From contig NZ_MWLQ01000021.1 in assembly GCF_010634855.1 (NCBI RefSeq), forward strand, positions 62,001 to 126,000: a stretch of 64,000 nt of DNA, given 5' to 3'. This DNA is from Microbacterium sp. B35-30. Its GTDB lineage: Bacteria > Actinomycetota > Actinomycetes > Actinomycetales > Microbacteriaceae. The notes below the pieces were generated by a model. The model saw nothing but the letters and a program-made list of their open reading frames with translations. It searched no databases and was not told the DNA's origin. Of this stretch, positions 1 to 11,293 are shown one piece after another. Each line of letters begins with the position of its first letter. Positions within the stretch are counted from its first letter, which is position 1. The position numbers and the translations under genes are program-made.

Positions 1-790
1 ACACCTGCTGCTGAGCGGTGAGCGGCTGGGGAGACCCGCCCGAGAACGCACGGATGCCGCGGCCCGCGGCATCCCGTCCGCGCACCAGCGTCGCGATCCG
101 CTGCCGATCGGGCACCAGTTCGATCGACGTCTCCAGGGCCTCATCGGTGCCGGCCGCGTCGATCGCGACCGTCACGCCGTGCGGGGAGACGTCGCGCACG
201 CGGTCGATGAGCCCCTCGCCGTACTCCACGGGCGTGGCGCCGAGCGCACTCAACCGTTCGAACCGGCGCTCGGACGAGGTCGCCACGACGCTCGCGCCCC
301 ACAGCACGGCCAGTTGGATGAGCGCCTGCCCGACGGCACCCGATCCGCCGTGCACGAGGAGGGTGTCGCCGTTGCCGACGGCGAGCGAGCGCAGCGCCTG
401 GTAGGCGGTGCCGACCGGGATGCCGAGTGCGGCGCCTTCGGCGGCGCTCACGTGCGGTGCGCGGGCGAAGACCCGCCCGGCGGGGACGACCACCTCGGTC
501 GCGTACGCGCCGGACGCACCAGCGAACACGACCGGGTCGCCGGCCCGGAACCCGTCCACCTCGTCGCCGACGGCGACCACGACGCCCGCGCCGTCGCCGC
601 CCACGCGTCGCGGCTCGGTGATCTCGCCCGACGGGCGTGCGCCGGAGCGCAGCTTCGCATCGATCGGGTTGACGCCGGCCGCGGTGACGCGGATCGCGAC
701 CTCGTCGGGGCCGGGCACCGGCTCGGGGACGGGGATCTCGTGCAGCACTTCGGGGCCGCCGAACTCGGTGTACACGATCGCGGTGGTCAT
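1..790 (-). CDS. Quinone oxidoreductase / zinc-independent MDR dehydrogenase (3' end outside window)
   Basis: The protein begins MTTAIVYTEFGGPEVL and stays open for 263 codons to the window edge. Family members are usually about 310-325 residues, so roughly the last 50-60 codons are missing. The N-terminal GroES-like fold is followed by a Rossmann nucleotide-binding motif GGSGAVGQ near residue 146, and no structural-zinc cysteine cluster is present. This matches the NADPH:quinone oxidoreductase (zeta-crystallin) group of medium-chain dehydrogenases, which reduce quinones or enones in the cytosol. The true substrate cannot be read from sequence. An AGGAG lies about 12 nt upstream of the ATG. 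The gene points the same way as hrpA and starts 62 bp beyond its stop codon, so the two may be co-transcribed. Confidence 0.88.
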   Translation of the reverse strand, partial: MTTAIVYTEFGGPEVLHEIPVPEPVPGPDEVAIRVTAAGVNPIDAKLRSGARPSGEITEPRRVGGDGAGVVVAVGDEVDGFRAGDPVVFAGASGAYATEVVVPAGRVFARAPHVSAAEGAALGIPVGTAYQALRSLAVGNGDTLLVHGGSGAVGQALIQLAVLWGASVVATSSERRFERLSALGATPVEYGEGLIDRVRDVSPHGVTVAIDAAGTDEALETSIELVPDRQRIATLVRGRDAAGRGIRAFSGGSPQPLTAQQQV

Positions 791-851
791 GGCGGGGGCA
801 ACTCCTGTCGTCGAGGCGGCTCTTCGCGCAGGGACTGCTCCCATCGAGCAC

Positions 852-3800
852 CTAGCCGCGCAGGGCTCGCTGAATCCGCTGCAGCGACACGGGCTCCGCC
901 GTGCCGAGCGACTGCGCGAACAGGCTCACACGGTACTCCTCGAGAAGCCACCGTGCGTGCACGAGCGGCCCCGGAGCGTCATCGAGCGGCGGGATGGTGC
1001 CGCCGGCCTCGGCGAAGACGGTCGCGGCGCGCTCGAACTCCGTCATCCGCTGCCGGTCGCGGCCCGGATTGTCGGCGAGGGTGCGGACGCGGTCCAGCGC
1101 GCCACGCAGGTACCGCGGAAGGTGCGCGAGGCGCGCCGTGCCGGTGCGCGACACGAAGCCCGGGAACACCAGACCCGCGAGCTGGCCGTTGACGTCGTTG
1201 AGGGCGCCGAGCAGCGTCAGCGAATTGCCCTCGCGCATCGCCTTCTCGACCTCGCGCGACGCCGTGAGGATCCGTGCGGCGAGCGACACGGTCTGGAAGA
1301 GCTCGTCCACGACGGCGCTCGAGAACGCGTCGCGCACCGCCTCGAAGCCGGCCCGTGTGCGCACCGGCCCGCTCGCCGCGGTGCGCGTGATGACGGCATC
1401 CGCCACCGCCACACGGCAGTCCTCGATCAGCGCCTTCGCCGACGGATACGGGGATGCCGCGAGCGCGAGCTTCTCGGCGGACGTCAGGTGCTCGAGCACG
1501 TACGCCGTGGGAGAGGCGACCGACAGCAGCACGAGCCGGCGCACGCCCGCCCGCGTGGCACGGGCCGCCGCTTCGGGAGTGGTCTCGATGCGGACGGCCA
1601 CCGAGGCGTTCTCGTCGACGAGCGCGGGGTAGCCGCGCACGACGCCGCCGGCGACCTTCGTGTCGACGACCTCGGGGAGGTCGCCGAACGTCCAGTCGGT
1701 CAGCCCTGCGCGCTCGGCGAACGTCGACTCGGGCCGCGCCGCAGCACCCGGCGCGGCCGCCGATCGCGGTGCCGGCATGCCTGCCGCCGGCCCGGACGCC
1801 GGCGCCCGCGTGGTGAGCGAGCGGGAGACGGATGCCCGTGCCCGGTCGGCGAGCCGTGCCTGAAGGGCCGTGAGGTCACGGTCCGAGCCGACGGCACGGC
1901 CCCGTTCGTCGACCGCACGGAACGAGACCTGCAGGTGACCGGGCACGCGCTCCATCTCGAAGTCGGCGGTGCTCACCGGCTGACTCGCGACGCGCTGGAT
2001 CCGCGCGGCGAGCGCCTCTCGCAGCCCCGTCGGCGGCAGGCCGTCGTGGGCCTCCGGACCCTGTGCGGCGAGGTCGGCCGAGAAGGTGGCCGCCCAGTCG
2101 GCCGCGGGCACCACATGGCGGCGGATGGACTTGGGAAGCGAGCGCAGCAGGGCCGTGATGAGCTCGTCGCGCATGCCCGGCACCTGCCAGTCGAACCCGG
2201 CCGGGCGCAGCTGTGCGAGGAGCGCGAGCGGCACGACCGCCGTGACGCCGTCGTCGGCGGCACCGGGTTCGAAGCGATACGCCAGCGACAGCACCTGGTC
2301 GCCCTGCGTCCACCGCGCCGGGAAGTCGCGCTCGTCGCCGCGCGAGGCCTCGTCGACGAGGTCGGCCTCGGTCATGTCCAGGAGGCGCGGCGTTCGGGCG
2401 GAGGCTTCGCGCCACCACGCCTCGAACGACCGCGCGTCGAACACGTCGCGCGGGATCCGCGCGTCGTAGAAGCGGTACACAGCCTCGTCACCCACCAGGA
2501 TGTCGCGGCGCCGCTCGCGCTCCTCGACCTTCTCGAGGCGCCGCCGCAGCTCCAGGTTGCGCCGCTCGAAGGCGGTCAGCCGCTTGTCGAGGTGCGTCGA
2601 GTCCCAGTCGCCCTCGACCAGCGCGTGGCGCAGGAACAGCTCGCGCGCGAACGGACGGTCGAAACGTGCGAGCTGCACACGGCGCTTCGGCACGATCTCG
2701 AGCCCGAACAGCGTGACCTTCTCGTAGGCGGATGCCGCACCCGACGCCTTCGACCAGTGCGGCTCGCTCAGCGACCGCTTGGCGAGGTCGCCTGCCAGCG
2801 GCTCGGCCCACTCCGGGTCGATCGCGGCGACGGTGCGGGCGAACAGCCGGCTGGTCTCGACGACCTCCGCCGCCATCACCGCGCTCGGGCGCTTCTTCTT
2901 GAGCCCCGAGCCCGGGAAGATCGCGAAGCGCGTGCCACGCGAGCCCAGGTACTCGGCGCCGCGGCGCTGGTCGGCGCGGTCGGCGCGGTCGGACGATCGG
3001 CCGCGTACGGCGGTGCCGGTCGTGCGCTCGTCGAGGATGCCGAGCTGCGACAGCAGGCCCGAGAGGATCGCCTTGTGGATCTGGTCGGCGTCGGCGGCGC
3101 CTCCGTGACCGGTCCCTGAGTCTGCGTGACCGGTCCCTGAGCCTGCGTGACCGGTCCCTGCGCCTGTCGAAGGGCGCGGAGCTTTCACCAGGGTGCTCAG
3201 CTGCCGGTGCACGTCGGCCCACTCGCGGACGCGCACATAGTTGAGGTGCTCGGCGCGGCACAGCCGCCGGAACGCGCTCGAGCCGAGCTCGGACTGCTTC
3301 CCCCGCAGATGGTTCCAGAGGTTCAGGAGGCTCACGAAGTCGCTGGTCGGGTCGGTGAACCGCGCGTGCAGGCGGTCGGCCTCCTCGCGCCGGTCTTCGG
3401 GGCGCTCCCGCACATCCTGGATGGACAGCCCGGCGACGATCGCCAGCACGTCGCGGAGGACCCCGGTGCGGCGGGCCTCGACGAGCATGCGGGCGAAGCG
3501 CGGGTCGATCGGCAGGCGCGCGATCTCGCGGCCGAGGTCGGTGAGCGTCGGGTGGCGTTTCGTCTCGCTCGTTCCTCGCTCGCTCAACGACCGATCCGTC
3601 ACGGCGCCGAGCTCGACCAGCAGGTCGAACGCCGCCTTCACGCCGCGGGAGTCCGGCGGGGTGAGGAACGGGAACGACGAGATGTCGCCGAACCCGAGCG
3701 ACAGCATCTGCAGGATGACCGAGGCCAGGCTCGTGCGCAGGATCTCGGGCTCGGTGAACTCGGGCCGGCTGTCGAAATCCTCCTCGGAGTACAGCCGGAT

Positions 3801-4865
3801 CGCGATGCCGTCGCTGGTGCGTCCGGCGCGGCCGGAGCGCTGCTGCGCGGACGCCTGCGACACGGCCTCGATCGGCAGACGCTGCACCTTGCTGCGGTTG
3901 CTGTACCGCGAGATGCGGGCCGTGCCGGTGTCGACGACGTACCGGATGCCGGGCACCGTCAGGCTCGTCTCGGCCACGTTCGTCGCGAGGATCACACGAC
4001 GACGGATGCCGGCGACCCGCGACCGCTCGAACACGCGGTGCTGCTCGGCCGCCGAGAGCCGCCCGTACAGCGGCAGCACTTCGGTGGGTGCGGCATCCTT
4101 CGCGTACATGCCCCGCACCGCATCCGCGGCGTCCCGGATCTCGGCCTCGCCGGGAAGGAAGACCAGCACGTCGCCCGCGGGCTCCCGGTCCAGTTCGCGA
4201 AGCGCCGACGTGATGCCGTCGACGTCGTCGGTCTCGTCCGCGTCCTTGGTGGGGCGAGCCGGCGGGCGGTAGCGGATCTCCACCGGGTAGGTGCGTCCCG
4301 ACACCTCGATGATGGGCGCAGGGGTGCCGTCGGGTTTCGCGAAGTGCTCGGCGAAGCTCTGCGGGTCGATCGTCGCACTGGTGATGACGACCTTGAGATC
4401 GGGGCGCTTGGGGAGGATCCGCCGCAGGTACCCGAGCAGGAAGTCGACGTTGAGAGACCGCTCGTGGGCCTCGTCGACGATGACCATGTCGTAGCGACGC
4501 AGCAGCCGGTCTCGGTGGATCTCGTTGAGGAGGATCCCATCGGTCACGAGAGCGATGCGCGTCTCCTCCGACACCTTGTCGGTGAAGCGCACCTTGTAGC
4601 CGACGGTCGAGCCGAGCGGCACCTGCATCTCCTCGGCGATGCGCTCGGCGATCGTCCGGGCAGCGATGCGGCGGGGCTGCGTGTGGGCGATGCGCGTGCG
4701 GCCGAGCTCCAGCGCGATCTTGGGGAGCTGGGTCGTCTTGCCCGAGCCGGTCGCACCGGCCACGATGACGACCTGGTTGTCGCGGATCGCGCGCGCGATC
4801 TCGTCCCGCGCGGCGCTGACGGGAAGCTCCGGCGGAAACGAGATGACGGGTGCGGGCGCAGACAT
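852..4865 (-). CDS. hrpA: ATP-dependent RNA helicase HrpA (DEAH/RHA family)
   Basis: A 1337-residue DEAH-box helicase, close to the usual length of about 1300 for bacterial HrpA. Walker A GATGSGKTT is at residues 37-45, followed by the DEAH box in VIVDEAHERS, motif III SATI, a conserved helicase C half with QRSGRAGR, the helicase-associated domain and a long C-terminal DUF3418 region. HrpA remodels RNA and, in E. coli, is linked to rescue of stalled ribosomes. I chose the ATG at 4865 because the protein then starts MSAPAPVISFPPELP just before the conserved helicase core. The frame is open further upstream, but that stretch overlaps the divergent CPBP gene and has no helicase homology. A TACGAT box lies 8 nt upstream. 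The oddity is an in-frame insertion of three 21-bp repeats (3105-3167) encoding Gly/Thr/His-rich units around residues 567-587, probably a surface loop. Confidence 0.95.
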   Translation of the reverse strand: MSAPAPVISFPPELPVSAARDEIARAIRDNQVVIVAGATGSGKTTQLPKIALELGRTRIAHTQPRRIAARTIAERIAEEMQVPLGSTVGYKVRFTDKVSEETRIALVTDGILLNEIHRDRLLRRYDMVIVDEAHERSLNVDFLLGYLRRILPKRPDLKVVITSATIDPQSFAEHFAKPDGTPAPIIEVSGRTYPVEIRYRPPARPTKDADETDDVDGITSALRELDREPAGDVLVFLPGEAEIRDAADAVRGMYAKDAAPTEVLPLYGRLSAAEQHRVFERSRVAGIRRRVILATNVAETSLTVPGIRYVVDTGTARISRYSNRSKVQRLPIEAVSQASAQQRSGRAGRTSDGIAIRLYSEEDFDSRPEFTEPEILRTSLASVILQMLSLGFGDISSFPFLTPPDSRGVKAAFDLLVELGAVTDRSLSERGTSETKRHPTLTDLGREIARLPIDPRFARMLVEARRTGVLRDVLAIVAGLSIQDVRERPEDRREEADRLHARFTDPTSDFVSLLNLWNHLRGKQSELGSSAFRRLCRAEHLNYVRVREWADVHRQLSTLVKAPRPSTGAGTGHAGSGTGHADSGTGHGGAADADQIHKAILSGLLSQLGILDERTTGTAVRGRSSDRADRADQRRGAEYLGSRGTRFAIFPGSGLKKKRPSAVMAAEVVETSRLFARTVAAIDPEWAEPLAGDLAKRSLSEPHWSKASGAASAYEKVTLFGLEIVPKRRVQLARFDRPFARELFLRHALVEGDWDSTHLDKRLTAFERRNLELRRRLEKVEERERRRDILVGDEAVYRFYDARIPRDVFDARSFEAWWREASARTPRLLDMTEADLVDEASRGDERDFPARWTQGDQVLSLAYRFEPGAADDGVTAVVPLALLAQLRPAGFDWQVPGMRDELITALLRSLPKSIRRHVVPAADWAATFSADLAAQGPEAHDGLPPTGLREALAARIQRVASQPVSTADFEMERVPGHLQVSFRAVDERGRAVGSDRDLTALQARLADRARASVSRSLTTRAPASGPAAGMPAPRSAAAPGAAARPESTFAERAGLTDWTFGDLPEVVDTKVAGGVVRGYPALVDENASVAVRIETTPEAAARATRAGVRRLVLLSVASPTAYVLEHLTSAEKLALAASPYPSAKALIEDCRVAVADAVITRTAASGPVRTRAGFEAVRDAFSSAVVDELFQTVSLAARILTASREVEKAMREGNSLTLLGALNDVNGQLAGLVFPGFVSRTGTARLAHLPRYLRGALDRVRTLADNPGRDRQRMTEFERAATVFAEAGGTIPPLDDAPGPLVHARWLLEEYRVSLFAQSLGTAEPVSLQRIQRALRG
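3105..3167. repeat. Three 21-bp tandem repeats inside hrpA
   Basis: Three consecutive 21-bp units start at 3105, 3126 and 3147, each beginning GTGACCGGTCCCTG; the last runs on into CGCCTGTCGAAGGG. They are in frame with hrpA and encode repeated Ser/Asp-Gly-Thr-Gly-His units. Because 21 is a multiple of three, copy-number change would not shift the frame. Confidence 0.9.
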
Positions 4866-4947
4866 AGCCTTCGATCGTATCCCGTCCGGCGGGCCGGTCA
4901 GCCCTGCCTGCCGCGTCACGTCGTGCGAGGCGGCCGCGCAAAGGGGG

Positions 4948-4982
4948 TTGTGTCGCAGAGAACTTTGCGATACAAAGTTGAT
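4948..4982 (+). promoter_or_regulatory. Promoter with overlapping palindromic operator for the CPBP-ABC operon
   Basis: A TTGTGT -35 (4948-4953) and a TACAAA -10 (4971-4976) are separated by 17 bp, with the ATG 6 nt after the -10, which predicts a leaderless mRNA. A perfect inverted repeat AACTTTG-CGATA-CAAAGTT covers 4961-4979 and includes the -10, an ideal repressor position. The winged-helix protein encoded third in the operon (6495-6791) is the obvious candidate ligand; that assignment is inference. Confidence 0.75.
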
Positions 4983-5804
4983 ATGGCGATCGACACGAAC
5001 CGCGGATCCGCGCCGTCGCACCCCCGACCGCGGACCGGCGACGGCGCGCTCGCCTGGGGCATCGGCCTGCCGGCCCTGCGCGTGGCACTGGTCGCGGTGG
5101 CCTGCACGCTGGCGTGGCTCGTGGTCGGCCTCAGTGCGGAGTGGATGCCGTACCCCTTGCCGCCGATGTTCGCTGCGATCGCGATGCTGCCGGTCAACCT
5201 CGTGTGCCTCGCGCTGGTGGTACGGCGGCTGCGATCGCAGGGCCGCCACGTGGGCGATCTCGTCGGCTACCGCCGCGGCCGGCTGGGCCGCGACATCCTG
5301 TGGGGCCTGCTGTGGCTGGTGGTGCTCTACGTGCCGTTCACGCTGACCGTCATGCTGGTGATGGCGCTGCTGCACGGCGACGCCATGTACGTCGCGTTCG
5401 AGACCGTCTTCTTCGATCCCGAGGCGAGCTTCCCCGTCTCTCCGGGGGTCGCCGCCGTGCTGGCCGTCGTCGCCGTGGTGACCTTCGCGCCGCTGAACGC
5501 TCCCGCAGAAGAGCTGCTGTACCGCGGCACGGCGCAGCAGGATCTGACGAGACGGATGCCGGTGGTCGTCGCGATCCTCGTGGCATCGGCGTTCTACGGG
5601 CTGCAGCATGTCTGGTACGCGCCGACGCCCGACGCGGTGCTCGTGTACGCGTGCGCCTTCTTCGTCTGGGGAGTCGGCTCCGGTCTCATCGCGTGGCGAC
5701 AGCGCCGGCTGCTGCCCATCATCGTCGCCCACTTCCTGGTCGACCTGCTCACGTCGCTGCCCGCCCTCGCCGTGCCCTTCCTCCTCGCGAACGGAGCATC
5801 ATGA
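4983..5804 (+). CDS. CPBP family intramembrane metalloprotease (CAAX protease/bacteriocin-processing fold)
   Basis: A 273-residue membrane protein with about seven to eight hydrophobic segments. The CPBP (Abi/Rce1-like) motifs are present: EELLYRG (E176-E177 and R180), a later YGLQH and HFLVD, together forming the predicted intramembrane metal site. Family members cleave prenylated proteins in eukaryotes and serve in peptide maturation or self-immunity in bacteria; the substrate here is unknown. The ATG is placed immediately after a promoter-operator (4948-4982). The stop overlaps the ATG of the next gene (ATGA), so translation is probably coupled through the operon, which carries an ABC exporter. 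Export or processing of a peptide, or defence against one, is a reasonable but unproved role. Confidence 0.88.
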   Translation: MAIDTNRGSAPSHPRPRTGDGALAWGIGLPALRVALVAVACTLAWLVVGLSAEWMPYPLPPMFAAIAMLPVNLVCLALVVRRLRSQGRHVGDLVGYRRGRLGRDILWGLLWLVVLYVPFTLTVMLVMALLHGDAMYVAFETVFFDPEASFPVSPGVAAVLAVVAVVTFAPLNAPAEELLYRGTAQQDLTRRMPVVVAILVASAFYGLQHVWYAPTPDAVLVYACAFFVWGVGSGLIAWRQRRLLPIIVAHFLVDLLTSLPALAVPFLLANGAS

Positions 5805-6502
5805 CCCTTCCCGATCCGCCCGCCGGCCCGGGTGACGACATGCGGGACGATCCGCGCGAAGTCGCGGCGATGCTGGAGCTGGTCCGCTCCGAGCAGGATC
5901 GGATGACTCGGCGCCTCGCCGCCGGCGTCCCGGTCATCCTGCTCGCCTGGGGGATGGCGTGGTTCGTCGGGTTCCTGCTGCTGTGGATGATCGATGGAGC
6001 GCGGCCCGCCTTCGCGATCCCCGTCGCGGTGGCCGCGGTGGCATTCGCGGCGCTCATGGCGGGAGCGCTGGTCGTCAGCGCTGTCGTGGGGGCGCGCATG
6101 GGCCGCGGCATCCGTCAGGCTCCCGGCGCGGCGTGGACCGGCATCGTGTTCGGACTCACGTGGCCCATCGGGTTCCTTGCGATCATGGCGCTCGGTCGCG
6201 CACTGGTGGTGAACGGGATGCCGCCGGAGCTGGGCAGCATCTACTACCCGACGTCGGCGACGATCTTCGTCGGCATCATGTACGTGCTGGCCGGCGGAAT
6301 CTGGCGCAACTGGCAGTCGATCGCGATGGGCGCCTGGATCCTCGTCGTCGCCGCCGTGGCCCCCTTCTTCGGCTATCCCACCCACTACCTGGTGTTCGCG
6401 CTCGCGGGCGGCGGCGTCTTCCTGGTGGGTGCGCTGGTCGCCTGGCTGTGGCTGCGCGAGAGCCGTCGCCGTCCCGAGCCCGACGAGGACGCCGATGAGT
6501 GA
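5801..6502 (+). CDS. Hypothetical polytopic membrane protein
   Basis: A 233-residue protein with a charged N-terminal segment (about residues 1-42) containing a short helix, then about six transmembrane segments and an acidic, Arg-rich C-terminal tail. I recognise no catalytic motif. It starts at an ATG overlapping the stop of the CPBP gene by 4 bp, and its stop overlaps the start of the winged-helix regulator by 8 bp. Similar membrane proteins often sit beside winged-helix regulators and ABC-2 exporters in actinobacteria, where they are uncharacterised. A structural or signalling accessory role for the exporter is a guess. Confidence 0.8.
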   Translation: MTLPDPPAGPGDDMRDDPREVAAMLELVRSEQDRMTRRLAAGVPVILLAWGMAWFVGFLLLWMIDGARPAFAIPVAVAAVAFAALMAGALVVSAVVGARMGRGIRQAPGAAWTGIVFGLTWPIGFLAIMALGRALVVNGMPPELGSIYYPTSATIFVGIMYVLAGGIWRNWQSIAMGAWILVVAAVAPFFGYPTHYLVFALAGGGVFLVGALVAWLWLRESRRRPEPDEDADE

Positions 6503-6791
6503 GCTGGATCCGATCATCCACGCCGCCGCGCGGCTGCGCATCACCGCGGCGCTGGCGACGCTCGACGCGGGTGAGAGCATCACCTTCCCCCGCCTGCAGG
6601 AGCTGCTCGACATGACCGCGGGCAACCTGTCCACGCACCTGCGCAAGCTCGAGGAGGCGGGGTACGTCGCGGTCGACAAGACCCACCGCGGGCGCACGCC
6701 GGTGACCTATCTGGCTCTCACCAAACAGGGGCGACGCGCCTTCGAGGACTACGTCGAGACCCTCCGATCCGTGCTGGGAGAATCCGCATGA
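6495..6791 (+). CDS. Winged-helix transcriptional regulator (MarR/ArsR-like, single domain)
   Basis: A 98-residue protein that is essentially one winged helix-turn-helix: an N-terminal dimerisation helix (LDPIIHAAARLRITAALA), a recognition-helix region (MTAGNLSTHLRKLEEAGYV) and a wing (KTHRGRTPVTYLALT). There is no metal-binding cysteine cluster and no ligand domain. Such small regulators usually repress their own operon. The ATG at 6495 lies inside the end of the preceding gene, and the stop overlaps the ABC ATPase start (ATGA). The palindrome at 4961-4979, which covers the operon -10, is its likely operator. Confidence 0.88.
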   Translation: MSELDPIIHAAARLRITAALATLDAGESITFPRLQELLDMTAGNLSTHLRKLEEAGYVAVDKTHRGRTPVTYLALTKQGRRAFEDYVETLRSVLGESA

Positions 6792-7711
6792 CCATCGCCG
6801 AGTTCGCACACGTCACACGCCGCTACGGAGATCTCGTCGCCGTCGACGACGTCAGCCTCGAGATCGACCCCGGCGTCATCGTCGGGCTCCTCGGGCCCAA
6901 CGGGGCGGGCAAGACCACGCTCCTCTCGCTGCTGCAGGGTCTGCGCCGCCCGACCTCCGGGCGAGTGACACTGTTCGGCGCAGACCCCTCCGACGCGCAC
7001 GCGCGGCGCCTGCTCGGATCGACCCCGCAGGAGACCGCACTGCCCGACACGCTGCGCGTCGGCGAGGTGCTCGACTACGTCGGCGGACACTTCGCCGATC
7101 GGGCGCCGACGGGGGAGCTGGCCGTGGAGTTCGGCCTCGACGAGCTGCTGCGGCGGCAGTGCGGGTCGCTCTCCGGCGGCCAGAAGAGACGTGTCGCGGT
7201 CGCCCTCGCGTTCGTCGGGCGCCCGCGGCTCGTCCTCCTCGACGAGCCGACCACCGGCCTCGACGTGGATGCGCGCCGCACGCTGTGGGCCGCCATCCGT
7301 CGCCAGCACGAGGCGGGTGCGACGGTCGTCGTCACCAGCCACTACCTCGAAGAGATCGAGGCGCTCGCCCAGCGCGTCGTGGTGCTCGGAGACGGGCGCG
7401 TGCTCGCCGACGACACCGTCGCGCGCGTGATCTCGCGCGTGGGCGTCAGCCGCGTCGAGCTGTCCGCGTCCGACAGTGGCGCGATCGCCGCACTCCCGAG
7501 CGTCGTGCAGCACGAGAGTATCGACGGGCGCGAGATGTTCACCGTGACCGACGCCGATGCGTTCGTGCGGGAGCTCGTGGTGTCGGGTGCCGACTTCCGC
7601 GCTCTCACCGTGCGGGGAGCAACGCTCGAGGAGGCCTTCCTCGCGCTCACCGAGGCGTCCGCGCCGGGCTCGGGCCCGGCGGCGGCCTCCCGCCGGAAGG
7701 ACGTCGCATGA
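6788..7711 (+). CDS. ABC transporter ATP-binding protein (DrrA/CcmA-like)
   Basis: A 307-residue ATPase with Walker A GPNGAGKTT (residues 36-44), signature LSGGQ near residue 127, Walker B LVLLDEPT near residue 150 and a switch histidine in VVTSHYLEE. The region after about residue 220 resembles the C-terminal domain of drug/antibiotic exporters of the DrrA group. It pairs with the permease that overlaps its stop by 4 bp. The substrate is unknown; the linked CPBP protease hints at a peptide or lipid, but the sequence does not show it. Confidence 0.93.
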   Translation: MTIAEFAHVTRRYGDLVAVDDVSLEIDPGVIVGLLGPNGAGKTTLLSLLQGLRRPTSGRVTLFGADPSDAHARRLLGSTPQETALPDTLRVGEVLDYVGGHFADRAPTGELAVEFGLDELLRRQCGSLSGGQKRRVAVALAFVGRPRLVLLDEPTTGLDVDARRTLWAAIRRQHEAGATVVVTSHYLEEIEALAQRVVVLGDGRVLADDTVARVISRVGVSRVELSASDSGAIAALPSVVQHESIDGREMFTVTDADAFVRELVVSGADFRALTVRGATLEEAFLALTEASAPGSGPAAASRRKDVA

Positions 7712-8517
7712 CCAGCTCGCCCACCGCCGCGCCGGCGACCCGTCGAACCGACGGGCGAACGCCGCCGTCGACCCTGCGCCTCACGACGCTGCACGCGAAG
7801 TACGTTCTCATCGAGACGTTCCGTGTGCCGATCGCCGTGATCGGGACCATCGTCTTCCCGGCCGTCTCGCTGCTGTTCTTCGTCGTGCCCCAGCGCGCGG
7901 TCGCCGACCACCCGCTCTTTGCGACGCAGGCCGTCATCTCGGTGTGCGTGTTCGCGGTCATGGCGAACGCGCTGTTCTCGTTCGGGCTCACGATCTCGGA
8001 GAACCGCGAGAAGCCGTGGGATCCGTACCTGCGGACGCTGCCCGCGCCGGGACTCGCCCGTGTGCTGGCGCAGATCCTCTCCACCGGCGCACTGGGGATC
8101 GTGGCCATCGTGCCCGTGATCGTCATCGGCGGCCTCTTCACCGCGGCCGAAGCGCCGCCGCACCGGGTCGTTGCGGGACTCATCGCGCTCGCGGTGTCGG
8201 CCGTCCCCTTCATGCTGATCGGCACGGCGGTCGGCTACGCGTTCCCCTTCAAGGCGGCGATCGCCGTGATCCAGATCGTGATGTTCGCGCTGGCGTTCAT
8301 CGGCGGGCTGTTCCTGCCTCCGATCCTCTTCGCCGACTGGCTCAACGCGATCTCGAAGTTCACCCCCTCGCGGCAGGCCCGCGAGTTCGTGATCTGGGCC
8401 GTCTCCGGCGGTCCGCTCGAGTGGTGGGTGTGGGTCGGGATCCTGGCGTGGACGGTCGCGATGCTCGTCCTCTCGCTGGTGCTCTACCAGCGTGACGAGG
8501 GCAAGCGCTACCGCTGA
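7708..8517 (+). CDS. ABC-2 type transporter permease
   Basis: A 269-residue integral membrane protein with about 30 residues of Thr/Arg/Pro-rich cytoplasmic N-terminus followed by six predicted transmembrane segments, the ABC-2 layout. The sequence SENREKPWDPYLRTLP lies in the cytoplasmic loop expected to contact the ATPase. It is the last gene of the 4983-8517 operon, with an ATGA overlap to the ATPase gene, and is followed by a separate promoter for the aldo/keto reductase. Confidence 0.9.
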   Translation: MTSSPTAAPATRRTDGRTPPSTLRLTTLHAKYVLIETFRVPIAVIGTIVFPAVSLLFFVVPQRAVADHPLFATQAVISVCVFAVMANALFSFGLTISENREKPWDPYLRTLPAPGLARVLAQILSTGALGIVAIVPVIVIGGLFTAAEAPPHRVVAGLIALAVSAVPFMLIGTAVGYAFPFKAAIAVIQIVMFALAFIGGLFLPPILFADWLNAISKFTPSRQAREFVIWAVSGGPLEWWVWVGILAWTVAMLVLSLVLYQRDEGKRYR

Positions 8518-8537
8518 CCGGCACGCGGCGACGCGCC

Positions 8538-9386
<849 letters not shown>

Positions 9387-9414
9387 CCGCTCGAGAGCGG
9401 GAGGAGCGGATGCC

Positions 9415-11280
<1,866 letters not shown>

Positions 11281-11293
11281 GGCCCAGACCGCC

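Noticed and set aside
408..3119. Open frame of about 900 codons on the plus strand across the reductase and hrpA genes
   Set aside because: It is antisense to two recognisable genes, crosses their boundary and shows no domain; high GC suppresses stop codons in this frame.
4866..5732. Upstream extension of the hrpA frame
   Set aside because: It overlaps the divergent CPBP gene and promoter and encodes charged low-complexity sequence; the conserved helicase starts just after the ATG at 4865.
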